Notes: generated by a model not told the origin, from the letters alone. A stretch of DNA of 64,000 bases from Epiperipatus broadwayi (GCA_028023455.1 JAQFVV010000558.1:281501-345500); one strand, 5' to 3'; shown: positions 23,041 through 36,005, numbered from the stretch's first letter. Translations and numbers: made by a program.

Positions 23041-23800
23041 TTGTTTGTGCTAAATTCACCTGCATTTGTGCTTTCAATATTTGTATCCTTGTAGTAAAAT
23101 GCATGTCCACTTTTTAATTCAGTTGTTTCATCATCTTCTACGTCTGACAATGTCCCATTTAATATTAAATTATTCCTTCAATTTTGTTAATCGTTTTTCA
23201 CTTGAAAGTCATCCACACTTGTAAAATAGCTATGGTTATTATCACTAGATGACAATCTAGCCTCATGAATCTTTCTGATAATATTACAATCTTCAGAAAA
23301 TCAGGGCCATAAACATTCACATACACAGATATCCATTTATCATGCCTTTTTTTGAAATGTGTTAGTTAAAATATGTTAAGCATTTGAAAAGAGAGACCAA
23401 GTGGTATATGTCCACTTTGGAATTCAGTTGTCTCATCATGTTTTATATCTGACAATGTCTCATTTAATACTAGACCCTTCTTCCAATTTTGTTAATTATT
23501 TCTCGCTTGAGTCATATATAGTTATATGTAGCTAAGATTATCCTTATCAGATAGCAATCTATCTTCATAAAAAGGTGACTTTTATATCATCTGCCTTCAG
23601 TTATTGATCACTATCTTGTCTGATAAAATTCTAACCTTCAAAAAATGAGGACCATAATTTTAATTTTATCTACCTTGATAATTAAATACAGAAGATATTA
23701 AGTATTCACCCATGCATACATCCATTCATCCAGCCTTTAAAGTGCTCCTGCGACTGTTTTAGTTAAAACCTATCAAGCATTTGAAAAGCAAGATTGCACA
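23041..23800 (-). pseudogene. Unrecognised coding-like relic, tandemly duplicated
   Basis: Two diverged copies of a unit lie head to tail. Shared blocks include GTCCACTTT...AATTCAGTTGT (23105 and 23409), TCTGACAATGTC.CATTTAATA, ATCCATT.ATC...GCCT (~23331 and 23721) and AAGCATTTGAAAAG (~23378 and 23776). On the minus strand the first unit reads NGTLSDVEDDETTELKSGHA and continues in frame beside it (IRKIHEARLSSSDNNHSYF), with two stops. An acidic, Ser-rich composition like this is not expected by chance in AT-rich DNA, so it is probably a degraded protein-coding segment. I do not recognise the protein. Confidence 0.4.
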
Positions 23801-24284
23801 CGTTGGCAGTCCTAAACACACAGATAAAAAACAATAAACTATCATGCTATCTGAGATATTTTTGTAAACATCCATTCATTTTATTTCTTATGTAAATTAT
23901 TTTATAATCATTATATTTGCAATAATAAGAATATATGGAGTAGCTATTACAAATTTTACCTCTTGGTTCGGTTTAAGGCTTCGAAATCAAAGGGTTTCTC
24001 ATTTAATAATAACGAACTTTTTTTTGTAAACTTTATATAAATAATTCACTGACTGTGCAGGCATCTAATATTTATTTTTAAAATATTGAATTATTATGCT
24101 TGTTTTTTTTATTTAATTATGCCATTTTTCAAATTCATTTAAAAATTGTTTAGTTTAAAATTATTTGTGGCAGTTTAATACTGAAACTATTTTTAGTTTG
24201 TTTGTTAACTATTATTAATAGTTTATGAAGATTGATATTTTTTTATTTAAATATTATAAAATTATTTTTATTCTTTATGATTCT

Positions 24285-24341
24285 CAGTCTGTAGAGTGCG
24301 CACCCCTGGGAGGGGGCGCAAAATAATAAAAGCGCAGGCAC
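24285..24341. other. GC-rich islet, possible DNA-transposon terminus
   Basis: GAGTGCGCACCCCTGGGAGG and GGGGGCGC stand out sharply in a region of about 20% G+C. The pattern resembles subterminal GC-rich ends of hAT-like elements, but no partner end was found. Confidence 0.3.
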
Positions 24342-24476
24342 AAAGACATGAAAAATAGACAAAAAAATTGAACAAAAACTAATTATTGAAACCACAGTAA
24401 GAAAAGATAATTCTGTTAAAATAAAAGTAAAATGTCACCCTTAAAATAGATAAATACTTATAATCAACACAAAAGG

Positions 24477-24575
24477 GTTTTTTTTTTTCATATGTCAAAT
24501 GTGTTTACGGGAAGCGAACCTGGGACAGCTGCTTGGAAGGCAGCTATGCTAACTACTAGACCACCAACGCTTGAC
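24477..24575 (-). mobile_element. tRNA-Gly(TCC)-like SINE, copy 4
   Basis: The minus strand reads GCGTTGGTGGTCTAGTAGTT, then an anticodon arm with perfect stem GCTGC/GCAGC around loop CTTCCAA (anticodon TCC, glycine), a T-arm with GGTTCGCTTCC, and an A-run after CATATG. It closely resembles tRNA-Gly(TCC). The acceptor 3' strand (TAAACAC) does not pair fully, and a perfect 9-bp duplication CACAAAAGG flanks it (24468-24476, 24576-24584). It is therefore a retroposed SINE or tRNA pseudogene, not a working tRNA. Copies 2 and 3 have anticodon-loop TGC and a long variable-arm insert. Confidence 0.8.
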
Positions 24576-25036
24576 CACAAAAGGTATTTTGATATTAATT
24601 ATTTAAAATTGTACAAATTAATGGCTTTCTTGAGCCTGTCTAAGAAAGTATTACGTTTGAAATATACAAAAAGAATTAGAGCTCCTAAATATTATTGGAA
24701 GGGGACGTGGCTAGAGTTATGCAAACTTGAGTCCCAAATATTAAAAGATTGAGATTCGTTGCTTTAAACTACTAAATTCCTCATTTAAATATACTTACCA
24801 ATCCCATTTCACAGCACAGCACATTCTTGAAACGTATGAATAAAGGCATCAAAAAAAGATAAATGGCCCAATTAAATAAGTTGTTTCATTCCATTTCTAA
24901 TATTCCTAATTCAGTTATTTATCATGTGGAATTAAAGCGTATTTGAAGGTAGACTTTCAAGCTTCCTTCAGCTATCTACTCCATCTTACATAACCGATTC
25001 ATATGACCACACACATGTGAAAAAGTTAAATAATCT

Positions 25037-25085
25037 TCAATAGACATATTTCTTGCTGAAACAGTACTCATCAGTTGGTCCAGAT
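25037..25085 (-). ncRNA. Possible decayed hammerhead, third type
   Basis: The minus strand contains CTGATGA, GTACTG TTT CAGCAA, GAAATATGTC in order. The core boxes are exact and correctly spaced around a stem II that would be perfect with two changes. Stem I is poor (about three pairs at best). It may be a relic of a PLE-type ribozyme or chance. Confidence 0.25.
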
Positions 25086-25526
25086 CATCATATCCCACAC
25101 ATATATATTTAATCAGACCATAGTTTATATTAAGATAACAAATCTTTAATCTTTAATGGACAGACTTCAATCTTCACTTTCCAAATCTTCAGCCATCCAT
25201 AGCATTGAAAATCTGATCATGGAGTGTTCAAACCCTTATTGATGCCAACATTATTGTCATACCCATGTTGATCCCAAGTCAAAATAGTAAACGAAATAAA
25301 ATGTTCTGGATTTAGTGAAAATGTGCTAATATCCTTACATTCACGGAGACTTTATTTAAGTTCGTTATTTTCATCTGAAAGAAAAAGATCAAGCAACCAA
25401 TAACAATATAGTTCACAATTTGGATCTTATTATGTGTTGACATCGCGTTTAATAAGAATTAATATTTACCTTCCTATAGTAAATTGGCAGAAATAAGAGT
25501 TACTTATTTATAAAAAATATACAACC

Positions 25527-25842
25527 AAAGCCAGCCCACAAGTTTTTAGCATCTTAGACAAATTTCAGCTTGGCACCCTTGTAAAGAAATATATATTTTT
25601 TATTTATAAAATTTTAAAACGAGTACACACATATTAAATCTTAAGGAAACAATAAAAAAATGAAACAAACTTTTCTTGTTTAAATTTTAACTTTGCGAGC
25701 ACTCTTTTTAATAAATTCAGCAACAATATCTTATACTTCATAACACGCGACTTTTCTTGTTTAAATTTTAACTTTGCGAGCACTCTTTTTAGGAAGCTGT
25801 CTAGTGCGCCTGTAGCTCGAGTCGACCCTCTTATAATTTATC
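25527..25842. mobile_element. hAT-like nonautonomous element (decayed)
   Basis: The left end, GCCAGCCCACAAG...TTTTTAGCATCTTAGACAAATTTC...GGCACCC, resembles hAT-family ends (GGCCGGCCCTAGG...GGCGCCCTAGGCAA). The right end, read on the minus strand, has GGGTCGACTCGAGCTACAGG, then CGCACTAGACAGCTTCC in the same layout. Within it, a perfect 42-bp direct repeat starts at 25669 and 25750. No 8-bp duplication could be confirmed. Confidence 0.4.
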
Positions 25843-25849
25843 ATCTTTG

Positions 25850-28800
25850 AGTTTTTATGACTCTATCGCTTTTAATAAGACTAATAATTTAATGAATAAA
25901 TATGTAAATCATATTATTTTTATTTTTCCATCTGTTTTGCAAAAATTAATTCATTTAAAAGTTTTTTGTATTTAATCTTGATTATTTTAATCGTATTGGT
26001 ACTTTTAATCAATATTGCTATTAAATAATAAATGAAATTATAATTGCTAATAATATTTATTTACTCAAACCCATACTTTAAAAAAAAAAAAAAAAAGTTT
26101 TAAATTCTACCTTTTATTTTTATGATTGTGAGAAAAAGAATGAGAGCGTGTGCGTGTATTATCTTAATTTTTTCTTTTAGATAAACAAGTACGTTTTTAT
26201 ATAGATAATTTTAAAAATCTAACAAAATCTCATATTACTTTTCTTTAGGGAGTTTTCTGCAATAAAATACATTTTATTTTATTACATTCACCTTATTAGA
26301 AAAAGAGGTGAACGCACTTTATAGCTAAGCCGGCAAAAATTAAAAAGAGCATAATTATTCCCTAACATTTTTTCTCCCCAGCACTCTTGTTTTTGTTTCA
26401 AAAAGATTCTTTTGCTTGCGTGTGTTTTCTTGCCTTGGCAAGATTTTAAAAACTCAATTTTACATTCAATAAAAAGTAATAAATTATTTATAGAATTCCA
26501 AATTATTAGTTTTATGAAGTGGAGAATCTTCAAATATGAAAGTGGTCGAGCAGTCCATTCTGTCTTAGTAAGACAGACTAATATTTTTCCTTAGCAGAAT
26601 CATTATTAAGGTAAACATTATGCTTATATTAAATCATTTGGGCAGAGTTGGAAAATATTTAACATTAAAAATGTATTTTTCTATTCAAATTATCATTGAA
26701 AATTATTTCAATAGTTTGGATGTAAATCGAGAGAATCTTGTATGCTTCAACCGTTTTGTTTTTGTTGTTGTTATTGATGTCTATTAACTTTACATTAAAT
26801 GACAGTGTGTTCATCATCATCAATTATTGTTAGCAAATACTTACAAATGAGTATGTCGTTTTAATATTTAGAGGAAAAAAGAACAAAAATTAGAAGTTAA
26901 AAGTTGAGAGATTGCTGATTTTACACAAGTACATCCACATATGTTACATTCTGGTCTTTTAGTCTGCTTATATATCATTCTATGATAATGTTTTTTAACT
27001 TATTCTGAAAAAAATATTTCTTTTAGAAAGTCTTCCATACCAAACAAAATTACCACCCTTTATTATATACACTCTCACCTATAATCACATTATCTCATCT
27101 TTATAAAATAAATGCATTTATTACATCTTTAAGAATTCTGTTGAAGTGCATCATTAAATACTTTTTAGATAGTATATTTATGTGCTCCACATATTTTTAC
27201 AACAGTGTATTTTCTTTAATCATATCCAGAAGATTGAAAAACATCTTGATTCTGCTTGTGACCTTGCCATTATATTTCCAAAAGAGTTATATTGATATAG
27301 AAAGCAACATTCCTATACTGAAATAATCTGCTTAAAATTGCTATATTATTATGATTTAAATATGTTAAATATATCAGTATTTCTAAATTCATCCCTCTAT
27401 CAAAAAGTCTACCAGAATATTTATTTACATTATCTGACTCATAATTATAAAATTTGCCAAATTTTCATTTTCTTTGATCATTCTCTTGCAAAGTACAAGA
27501 GTGTTTGAAACATTAATTGTTAACTTTAAGTTTCTATAAGATACATTAAGAACATTCTCTAGACAGTTCCTTGAATTGCCAGTAATAGTACAAATATCAA
27601 AATATCGAAAATCTAAAAGCCAATAAGTTGTTTTTATTTTTAATAAATTCAAATTAAATATTCTGATATGTCTTCTAGATAACCACCTTAGGAAACTACC
27701 TGTTCTAAATATTACTGCCATAAAAATAGAAAATAAACTTGAAGCTGACATACATTCCTATTTAATAGCAATTATCATTTTAATACCCCATATTTTATTA
27801 CTTGTAAAAATACTTTCTTATAATTATATCACCATGAAGAAATTGATATAATTGTCAGATAATTCTCAAATAAACGTCATGACCAAATTTATATAAGCAA
27901 TATACAAATCATGACCCTTCTCATGACACCTTTTAATATACTCCTGGAAATAATCAAATTTTATATTTCTTTTTGATTTTTCTAAAACCCCACAAAGTCT
28001 CTTCAAAATACTTTTTTATCACTGGAAACAATCTATTAAATAAATTAATTAATCTAACATAAATATAGTAAGCAAATATAAGGATAAAAAACTAAATTAG
28101 AAATCATCTCATCTGAAATTGAACTCTGAACTGAAAAATTTTGATAAGTATGCGAAAAGAATAATATATATAAAGATTGTCTGTAGGCCGTCTGTAAGAA
28201 ATCTATTTGATATATAAAAGCTACAAACTTTATTCAATAAAAGTGAATAGGTGTCTGATACAATAAATTTGAATAATTATATAAATGACAATGATATAAA
28301 TATACTGCTTAACTTTAACTAAGACAGCTAAGGAATGTCTCAGATAAAAATGAACTAAAACAAATTTAACGCGGGAGAGGGGGTATTTAATGATAAAAAA
28401 AATGTTCTCAAAATTGAAGATAAAGCAGTGTATACTAAATAGATAAATAAACAATTTCATGCTATATAGAAAGTTACCAATTTAATTGAAAAGAATAAAA
28501 CAAAAATGGAATGTTTGAATTTACTGATAAAATAAACACGATGAGTGTATAAATTTAAAGAAATTAGTTCTGAATTCATTTGTTCATTGCTTTTAAAAAA
28601 AAACATTACATTGTCACCCAGTTAAACAAAAATTCTGATTATGATAAATGAGAGAATCATTATTTTATCTTCTCTAGATTTTTAGTGATTTTAAAATGAC
28701 GCACTACCAGCTCCCATAAGAGTCTAAGAACTTTCCAAATCATTTAAACATCACATATATATGTGTAATCTTATTAAAAAGTTTTTTCTTTACTTAAATA

Positions 28801-29440
28801 TTTACTATTGGTATAAGATCTTACTGTATCAATTTTCTATATTATTATAAATATATTATTGATTTCCTATTCTGTACTGATGTATATGTTTTAATGGTAA
28901 ATTGATTTTCATAATAATAACAATAAAAAATTTATGCTGACAAAACTTAGTTATTGATTATAAGAATCATTTTCTAGCAATAGACAATTGAAGTACATTG
29001 GGTTGAAAACCATAAATTCATTGGCAATTGTGAGCTGTGCATAGGATATAATATATTTGTTATTTTAACACACAATATTTATTTGTAGATATGTGTGCTT
29101 GCAATTGTTTATACATGGTTAAACTATGAATTACGCATATCAATTATATGTATAAAGCTGTGTCTACATATTGTAAATACACTGTGAATTAAAAAACGAA
29201 AATGTAAAAAAAATATTTTTACTAATTTTTACTTTTGTGTTTTTATTTAATATTTTAAGAATTATAAATAACTGAAGCCTTGGATATGAAAATCACAGGC
29301 ATTGTGAATGCTTCTATCTTATGAATGAGAAGGGTATCCGTGATTATAAAAAACTTGTTCAATATTGTGAAACAAGTATAATTATATTTTTTTTAAAAAC
29401 TTCATGAATTCATTATTAATAAAATATATAAAATACAATC
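25850..29440. other. AT-rich stretch without recognisable gene
   Basis: No repeat family or gene was recognised. A 108-codon open frame on the minus strand (27751 to 27425, MSASSLFSIF...) has no motif I can name and may be chance. Confidence 0.4.
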
Positions 29441-29481
29441 ATATATTATAACAAGAAGTGGAGAACAGTATTATATATATA

Positions 29482-29592
29482 TATATAAAATACATATTTT
29501 GCGGGTTCATCCGTGTTAAAAACTTTTAATATCAATATACTGACGTTTCGACTTGGTCACACAAGCCATCCACAAAATATGTATTTTATATA
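29482..29592 (-). repeat. Hairpin with perfect 20-bp arms around a PLE-type motif
   Basis: TATATAAAATACATATTTTG at 29482-29501 is exactly reverse-complemented at 29573-29592. The loop on the minus strand contains GGCTTG TGTGAC CAAGTC GAAACGTCAG, a stem-loop followed by GAAACGTCA as in many PLE terminal repeats. The CTGATGA box that a hammerhead needs is not present (GGATG). It is probably a PLE terminal fragment. Confidence 0.45.
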
Positions 29593-29639
29593 TTTAACCC
29601 ATGCAAATATTCGTTTTAACATATATATATATATTGTAA

Positions 29640-31440
29640 CCCCTCACACCTTTCACCAACACTAACAATTACCTGGGGGCGCCAATTCTATGGCTCATAT
29701 TATAAAATATTTATTTAACTTTACCTAAATCTATTCATGAGGCTCTTAATTAAAGCTTTCACCTAAAACTAACTCAGTTGAGGGATACAGAGGTGTATGA
29801 GGTGTACAATGTACATTAGATGTGGGAGAAAATATTATTACTAATAGGAATAAACATCTATCAAGTTCTATGCTAAACAAAAATTAAATTGGTAAAATTC
29901 TACCAGCTAAAATTAACTAATTATACTTTATATTTCACCTCCTCCCATCATCCATATGCACTGAACAACCTCTACTATATTATACAATTAAACTAATAAC
30001 TAAAATAAAAAAAAATAATATTTTAGAAATTGTAATGTATAATTCACTAGATCTAAACTCAAACTAAACTTATCATTACTAAATTTTAATTACTCACTAC
30101 TCTAATCTGGCTAAATGAATTTATTATCTAATCTAAATGATATATTGAAGATCTCAGGGAATTAACTTATGGTATGGCTTGATCTAACATTTCTATACCT
30201 CAAATTATTATTTAACACTATGAAAATAATATTATAAACCAAACAATACCCTAATTAGATACTTGCAGTTAGATAATGAAAGAAATCGGGCACATTTTGA
30301 TTTCAATTCATCATCTAAACAAAAATTAAATAACAAAACCCTTTTAAAAATGATCAGTAGGTAATTGGCATCTCATATAGTGTTTGAATCAAGGAAATCA
30401 ACATCATCATATCTAGAGATTTATTATAATTAAATAAAATACAATTATGTTACATTAAATAAAATAAATGTATAAGCATGTGTGGAAGTGTGAAACACGA
30501 ATGAATGTTATAGAAGAAACTCCAAATACAAATTTAGATAACAAAATATTTATTAATCAAATAGAAAATAGTTAAATCAACATCTACTTTTCTTTTATTG
30601 TTATGAACACAAATTCCAAAGGGATTTAATATTATTGAGTACAGGTTATACAAGAAGATATAATACAACATGATTCATTAACTTTTACATCTACTATATA
30701 TTTCATTCATCAGAACATTTTGATAGATTGGTAAACATTTTATTTGAAACATTAAATGAACTAAATAAGTCCCTATTATTTACTATAAAGAAATGTCTCT
30801 TTAGCTATCAGTGATTTCTGATAGACTTATACAAAAATAAAAACAAAATAAATATGACCTTACATTTTTAGTAACTGATTACTAAAGTATCTTTTATTCA
30901 GCCTTTTGCTGAATATCACTCATTTATTACTAAAAGTTTATAACAACAACATAGATTAATATTCTAATTACTGAACAAATTAAGATTTTGCATTGTTACT
31001 TTAAAATTATCTTAAATAAAATTAAAATAAGGGGATTTAAACTAGGAATAATATTGGACTATCTTACCAAAGAAAATAAATACTTGTATTAATTAAATGT
31101 ATTTTCCTTTGTAATTTTAAGGTACAGTATACTATTGAATAACTAGGTTCTGCTTTGCCAAAATAAAGTAAATCTTTGTATTCATTAACTAATGTCCTAT
31201 CTTTGCTTAATTATTTATTCAAATTATGATTAAATGATAAAAATCAATGAGATGAAGCTTAAATGATTATTACAAATGTTTTTAACATGATAAGTAAAGT
31301 TATACATTAATAATGAATTTTTTTATATCTCAAAATTAACAATTTGTGCATGAATTTGTATTATGCTGTGTGTCAAAGAAAATAAATAAATAATGTTAAT
31401 CAATCTAATCGGTTTGCTTATGATATTTCAATATAATCAT
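29640..31440. other. AT-rich stretch, no gene recognised
   Basis: The only oddity is a 5' edge reading TGTAACCCCTCACACC... with GGGGGCGCCAATT at ~29676, which could be an LTR end (a GGCGCC near a terminal TGT), but no partner was found. Confidence 0.35.
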
Positions 31441-31464
31441 AATACAGTTGGAAGTGAAGATCAA

Positions 31465-31960
31465 TCAATCTTTATTTATTAACTACAATACAGCTGTTTT
31501 ATAAGACACTATACTTTCCTTTTATTTTTCCTTTTTTATCATAAACCATCAAACACTAGGCTATAGCATAAGCTGGAAAACATCCAATACATATGGGATA
31601 AAAGATTTCTATACTTCAAATCAGGTAAATACCACAATAACTTCCAAGTCTATCTTTAAAACTAAATAATTGGTGGAATAACTCATCACCAAATGAAAAT
31701 TAGTAATATAACATATCTGGCTTCATACACTTCTAATTCAATATATTAAATATAAAAGGAGGATTCAATCCCCTCCTATCAAAATATACTCCAATACATG
31801 GATAAACTTTATAACATATAGCCACAAAATACTTTTCATTCAGTCATAACAAAGAAATAACAATTCTCTCTTAAATAACTTTCTAATTCTTCAAATGATT
31901 GATCATCTTTTCCTTCTGAATCTGATTGATTTAAAATCATTTTTACTTGCAATTACATAT
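31465..31960 (-). pseudogene. LINE 3' fragment with (TTGATTGATT) tail
   Basis: The minus strand ends TTAATAAATAAAGATTGATT, the polyadenylation-like signal plus short tandem tail typical of LINE 3' ends. Upstream, a short open frame reads DQSFEELESYLRENCYF before a stop, which could be the C-terminus. The clade is unknown. Confidence 0.4.
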
Positions 31961-32580
31961 AATTATAAATAAGTTTGATAATAGACACACACACGTATAA
32001 GCATATGATATACAGACCATTTAAAATCACAGTAAGCAAAGAATTACTGTTAAAATATTAATTATTACTACTAGAATTAATAAAGAATAAATATCTCATA
32101 TCTGACAATATTTCAGACTTGGTAATGTTCAAAGAACAGTTGGAAAATAAAATAGTAATTACGGAGGACAAAGCAAGACGAATCATTTTTTTATAATATA
32201 ATACATTAATATTGGCACAAATCTGTAGTTAAATTGAACCTAAATAAATAATAAAGTTGTATGTTATAGAGGAAATAATTATTGAAAATAATTATTTTCT
32301 AATTTATAAAAAGAAATATATTCGGTAAGATTTGATATAATGAACTCTTTTTTTTTTAAATAATTATTTACAAGCTATAATGGATTCTTCCATTCGTTTT
32401 ATTATATGCGTGGATTATTAACACATGCACAACCAAACTTATCTTATTAAAATAATAACAATAAAAATTACCTGCATAATGTGTTCTTTCACTATGCTAT
32501 TTGAGACATTCTTGAAGAACAAACATAATAATAATACATATAATAAAAATATTTAACTAATACTAACTAATATGCTATTA

Positions 32581-32611
<31 letters not shown>
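32581..32611 (+). repeat. (AAT)n microsatellite
   Basis: About ten AAT units. Confidence 0.85.
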
Positions 32612-32613
<2 letters not shown>

Positions 32614-32629
32614 GTTCTCTTCTTTTTTT

Positions 32630-32790
32630 TTTTCAAATGAAATGAAATGAAAGTTTATAAAAGTTTTTACATGACTTTCCTTGTCATGTTTTCAAATAGA
32701 TAAGGAAAATAATTATACTGCACAAGACAAATATTAACACAGAATGGCACAATTCCTGCAGGAGAAAACAAAACAATATTATTTTTGTTG
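32630..32790 (-). mobile_element. LINE 3' UTR remnant with (TTTCA)n tail
   Basis: On the minus strand CATGACAAGGAAAGTCATG forms a hairpin, followed by TTTATAAACTTTCATTTCAT and repeats of TTTCA. This is a typical short LINE 3' end. No coding part is left. Confidence 0.35.
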
Positions 32791-32799
32791 AATCCATAA

Positions 32800-34715
32800 G
32801 AGCATATTCAATGTTTTTAGTTATCAACTAATGAATTGCTATTAACATTGTAAATAATAAATTTCCTTAATTAAACAATATATTTCATAACCCAAGTAAA
32901 ATAGAAGTTTGTACTTTATTCCTAGGATATATTTAACATTCGATTTCACAATCATAAAGCCATTCAGAAATATACATAGTTATTCAATTAATAATATTTA
33001 TTTAGATAAACTCATTAGTAATATTAATACAGCAATGTCACATAACTTTATCCATTTATAATTTCATTCCTCCTACTAGTCTAGAAGAGCAAATAATTAT
33101 TAAAGTACATTTAATGGCATATTTAATCTTATATTTTTCTTTTCCAAAGGTAAAAGTAGAAATAATTACGCCACTATTCTAAGACATATGATAATAAAAT
33201 TACATATTCCTTGTGTATATTTTAAATTTTGAGTTTTCTTTTATATTTAACATGAAATCTATTTATTGAAGTTCTGAGAACATTCAGTGACAGTTCGCAT
33301 CTTTCCCACACATAAATGAAGCACATAGCAGTTGTTCCCTTCATAGTATGATTAAAGTTTAAAAACTTAATTGTTATAAAATAAACAAACATTCTTTTAT
33401 CCTTCCCTGTTAATTTTAAATTTAAATAAAACAATTTTACAGTCCTATTAAGCATTCCCATTTTTTAAATAATAATAATTTATCTTGAATAATAGAATAT
33501 AACACTTACATGTACTTTAGCATAACATTGGGACAATTTGAATAATCAGCTGGGAGCAAATTGATGTATCTTTTAGTGGTTTTTAAGTACACATTTTGCA
33601 AACAAATAATATAATTAAATTTTCAATTGAACTCTGGAAGAGGAAAAATAATTTCACTATTAAACTTTGCTAAATAACTTAGTTATAGCTGTCTTTGGTT
33701 AGCTATAACTGCCCTCATAAAAGTTTTAATAATTGACTCTGACTGACTGAAGTAATAAAAATAGACTCTCTTCATAGTAATAATAGTAGACTGCCCTCTT
33801 AAAAGAAATAAGTATTGATTTTTATAAACTTTTTTAATAATCATTACATCATATTGTTCCCTTCCAATTGTTTATGATAATGTTGACATCATCAGAAAAA
33901 GATTGTCAATTGCTCCTCCCCCTTGCAAACCTACTTAAATATGCAAAAACTTGAGACAGTAAAAAAAAAAAATAGAGATGAAAAAAAAATTATTTCGTCT
34001 TTTAAATAAATGAAAAAAAAATATTGAACTAATAATTAAATGTTTTTAAAGCAGTAAAAATAAAATTGATGACAATTGTTTTAATAAATAAAATATTTTA
34101 CAGTATTTGTCCTTATATAATTCACCTGTCCATAATTTATTGATTTATTTAAAATGTAATTAAGTTAGCTTTTTAATACTATTATTGATATAATTAAATA
34201 TTTGAATGTAATGTGGGATATTTAATGGTTTAATGAAACATATGAATGAAAAATGAAGTTGGATAATGCATGAATATTCAGTAGTAATATGCTATAGGTA
34301 TTACACTGATATGACTGAAATGACAATGTGAATGATGATGAGTGAAACATATTTTACTGTTTATGCTATAAATTTAAAATGTACAAAACAAATGGACTAG
34401 AAAATCATTCTAACAAAACTGAATACTGCTTTATGAGCAAATAAAACAAGTAAGTAACAACCCAAACTGTACTGACTATACATATAACAAGCCACTCCCC
34501 TATTCTATTACTGATTATACCCCAAAACAAGACACCAATCATTTGAGAAATCTTTTAATTACACCTACACTTACTATTGATGACAGTTTTAAGTCAAAAT
34601 AAAAAAATTTAAAAATTTCACATTATTTCATTTTTTTTAAAGAGGATTATATCAGATAATATCTGATATACTACTACACTACTACAATGACTATTTCTGG
34701 TGCCAAACCAGAAGG
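32800..34715. other. AT-rich stretch without recognisable feature
   Basis: Nothing recognisable was seen. Confidence 0.4.
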
Positions 34716-34717
34716 TC

Positions 34718-34834
<117 letters not shown>

Positions 34835-34909
34835 TGATTGGTAACATATTATTATGAAGTAGATCAGTCAATTACAAAATACAATTGCATTCATTTTAAA
34901 GCTTGTATA

Positions 34910-35275
34910 TGAAAAATGCATGTTAGGAGTAACAAGAAGATATCAAAAACGCAATATATAGGGAAGAGAATAAATGGGTGTTGCTGACAACGTTGAAACA
35001 ATTAAAACACAAGTGGAATTGAGCTGGACATATTTTTAGAAGAAATAATAATAGATGGACAATTAAAATCTTAAACTGGATTCCAAGAGATTATAAAAGA
35101 CCCAGAAAGAGACTATATGTGAGATGGATGGATGAAATAAGAAAGTGTGCAGGGATGATGTGGAGAAGAGAGGCTAGAGATTGGAGATGGATTGAACTTG
35201 TAGAGACCTTTTTCCTACAGTGGATTGATAATCGGTGATAATGATGAAGACGATGTTGATGAAGTGATGATATTC
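34910..35275 (+). pseudogene. RTE LINE 3' end, copy 4
   Basis: It closely matches the last ~360 bp of the RTE at 15441-16690 (e.g. ATGCATGTTAGGAGTAA, GAGATGGATGGATGAAAT, GAAGAGAGGCTAGAGA). Pieces of IPRDYKRPRKRLYVRWMDEI remain in frame. The 3' end is a GATAATGATGAAGACGATG tail. It is 5' truncated next to the (AT)55 tract and decayed. Confidence 0.8.
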
Positions 35276-35279
35276 AAAA

Positions 35280-36005
35280 TAGAACAAAAAGATTTACGAC
35301 AGAGCAATATTAATATTTTACAAGTTAAGAGATGATAGTTTTTATTTATTATATAACATTTTCCAAACAAAAACATAAAAATTAAAGCTATTTCGATCTA
35401 ATGGTAAAATTAATAGTAAATTTATTTAAATGAAGATAATTATTATACACGTTATTTTACTATTTATTCTGTAATTAACAATATATATATAATTATCTCT
35501 TTCCAAAATGATTTGTACATGTTAATATTTAATGAAAATAAATAAAAATATAAAAATTGATTGACATTTATTTAGTAATCTCAGTACTGTAGTAAAACAA
35601 CATCAAAAAAATTTTTTTTTTCGTAACTGTATATGAAGTCTGAAAAATCACTTCAAAAATGAAGCATTAAAGATAAGTTTTTGTTAATATCTACAAAAAA
35701 GTACTTTGGAAATGATTAAAAAACATTAAGAAAATGAAACAGATATTAGTGACTACAGTATGTAATAATAATATGAGATTGACCCAGAGGTGTTGTAACC
35801 TCAGTAGACAAAATAATTTGCTAGTAAGTATACCATTTAAAATTAATTTTCCATATGAGAAAAACAAAATGTCTCAGTCTGATGAATTAAGACAACACTA
35901 CTGCACTATGTACTACATTAGTGATATCATAAGAAATTAACTTCAGAATTTTATATATATATATATATAAGCATATTACCTCCAATCACCATGCATAAAA
36001 CCGTT
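35280..36005. other. AT-rich stretch without recognisable feature
   Basis: Nothing recognisable was seen. Confidence 0.4.

Noticed and set aside
24477-24575. Functional tRNA-Gly(TCC) gene
   Set aside because: The acceptor 3' strand does not pair fully, and the copy has an A-tail and a target-site duplication, so it is a SINE or tRNA pseudogene.
27425-27751. 108-codon open frame as a gene
   Set aside because: No recognisable motif, no promoter or splice context, and length within what AT-rich repeat DNA can give by chance.
29482-29592. Complete hammerhead ribozyme in the hairpin loop
   Set aside because: The stem-loop and GAAAC are present, but the CTGATGA box is not.
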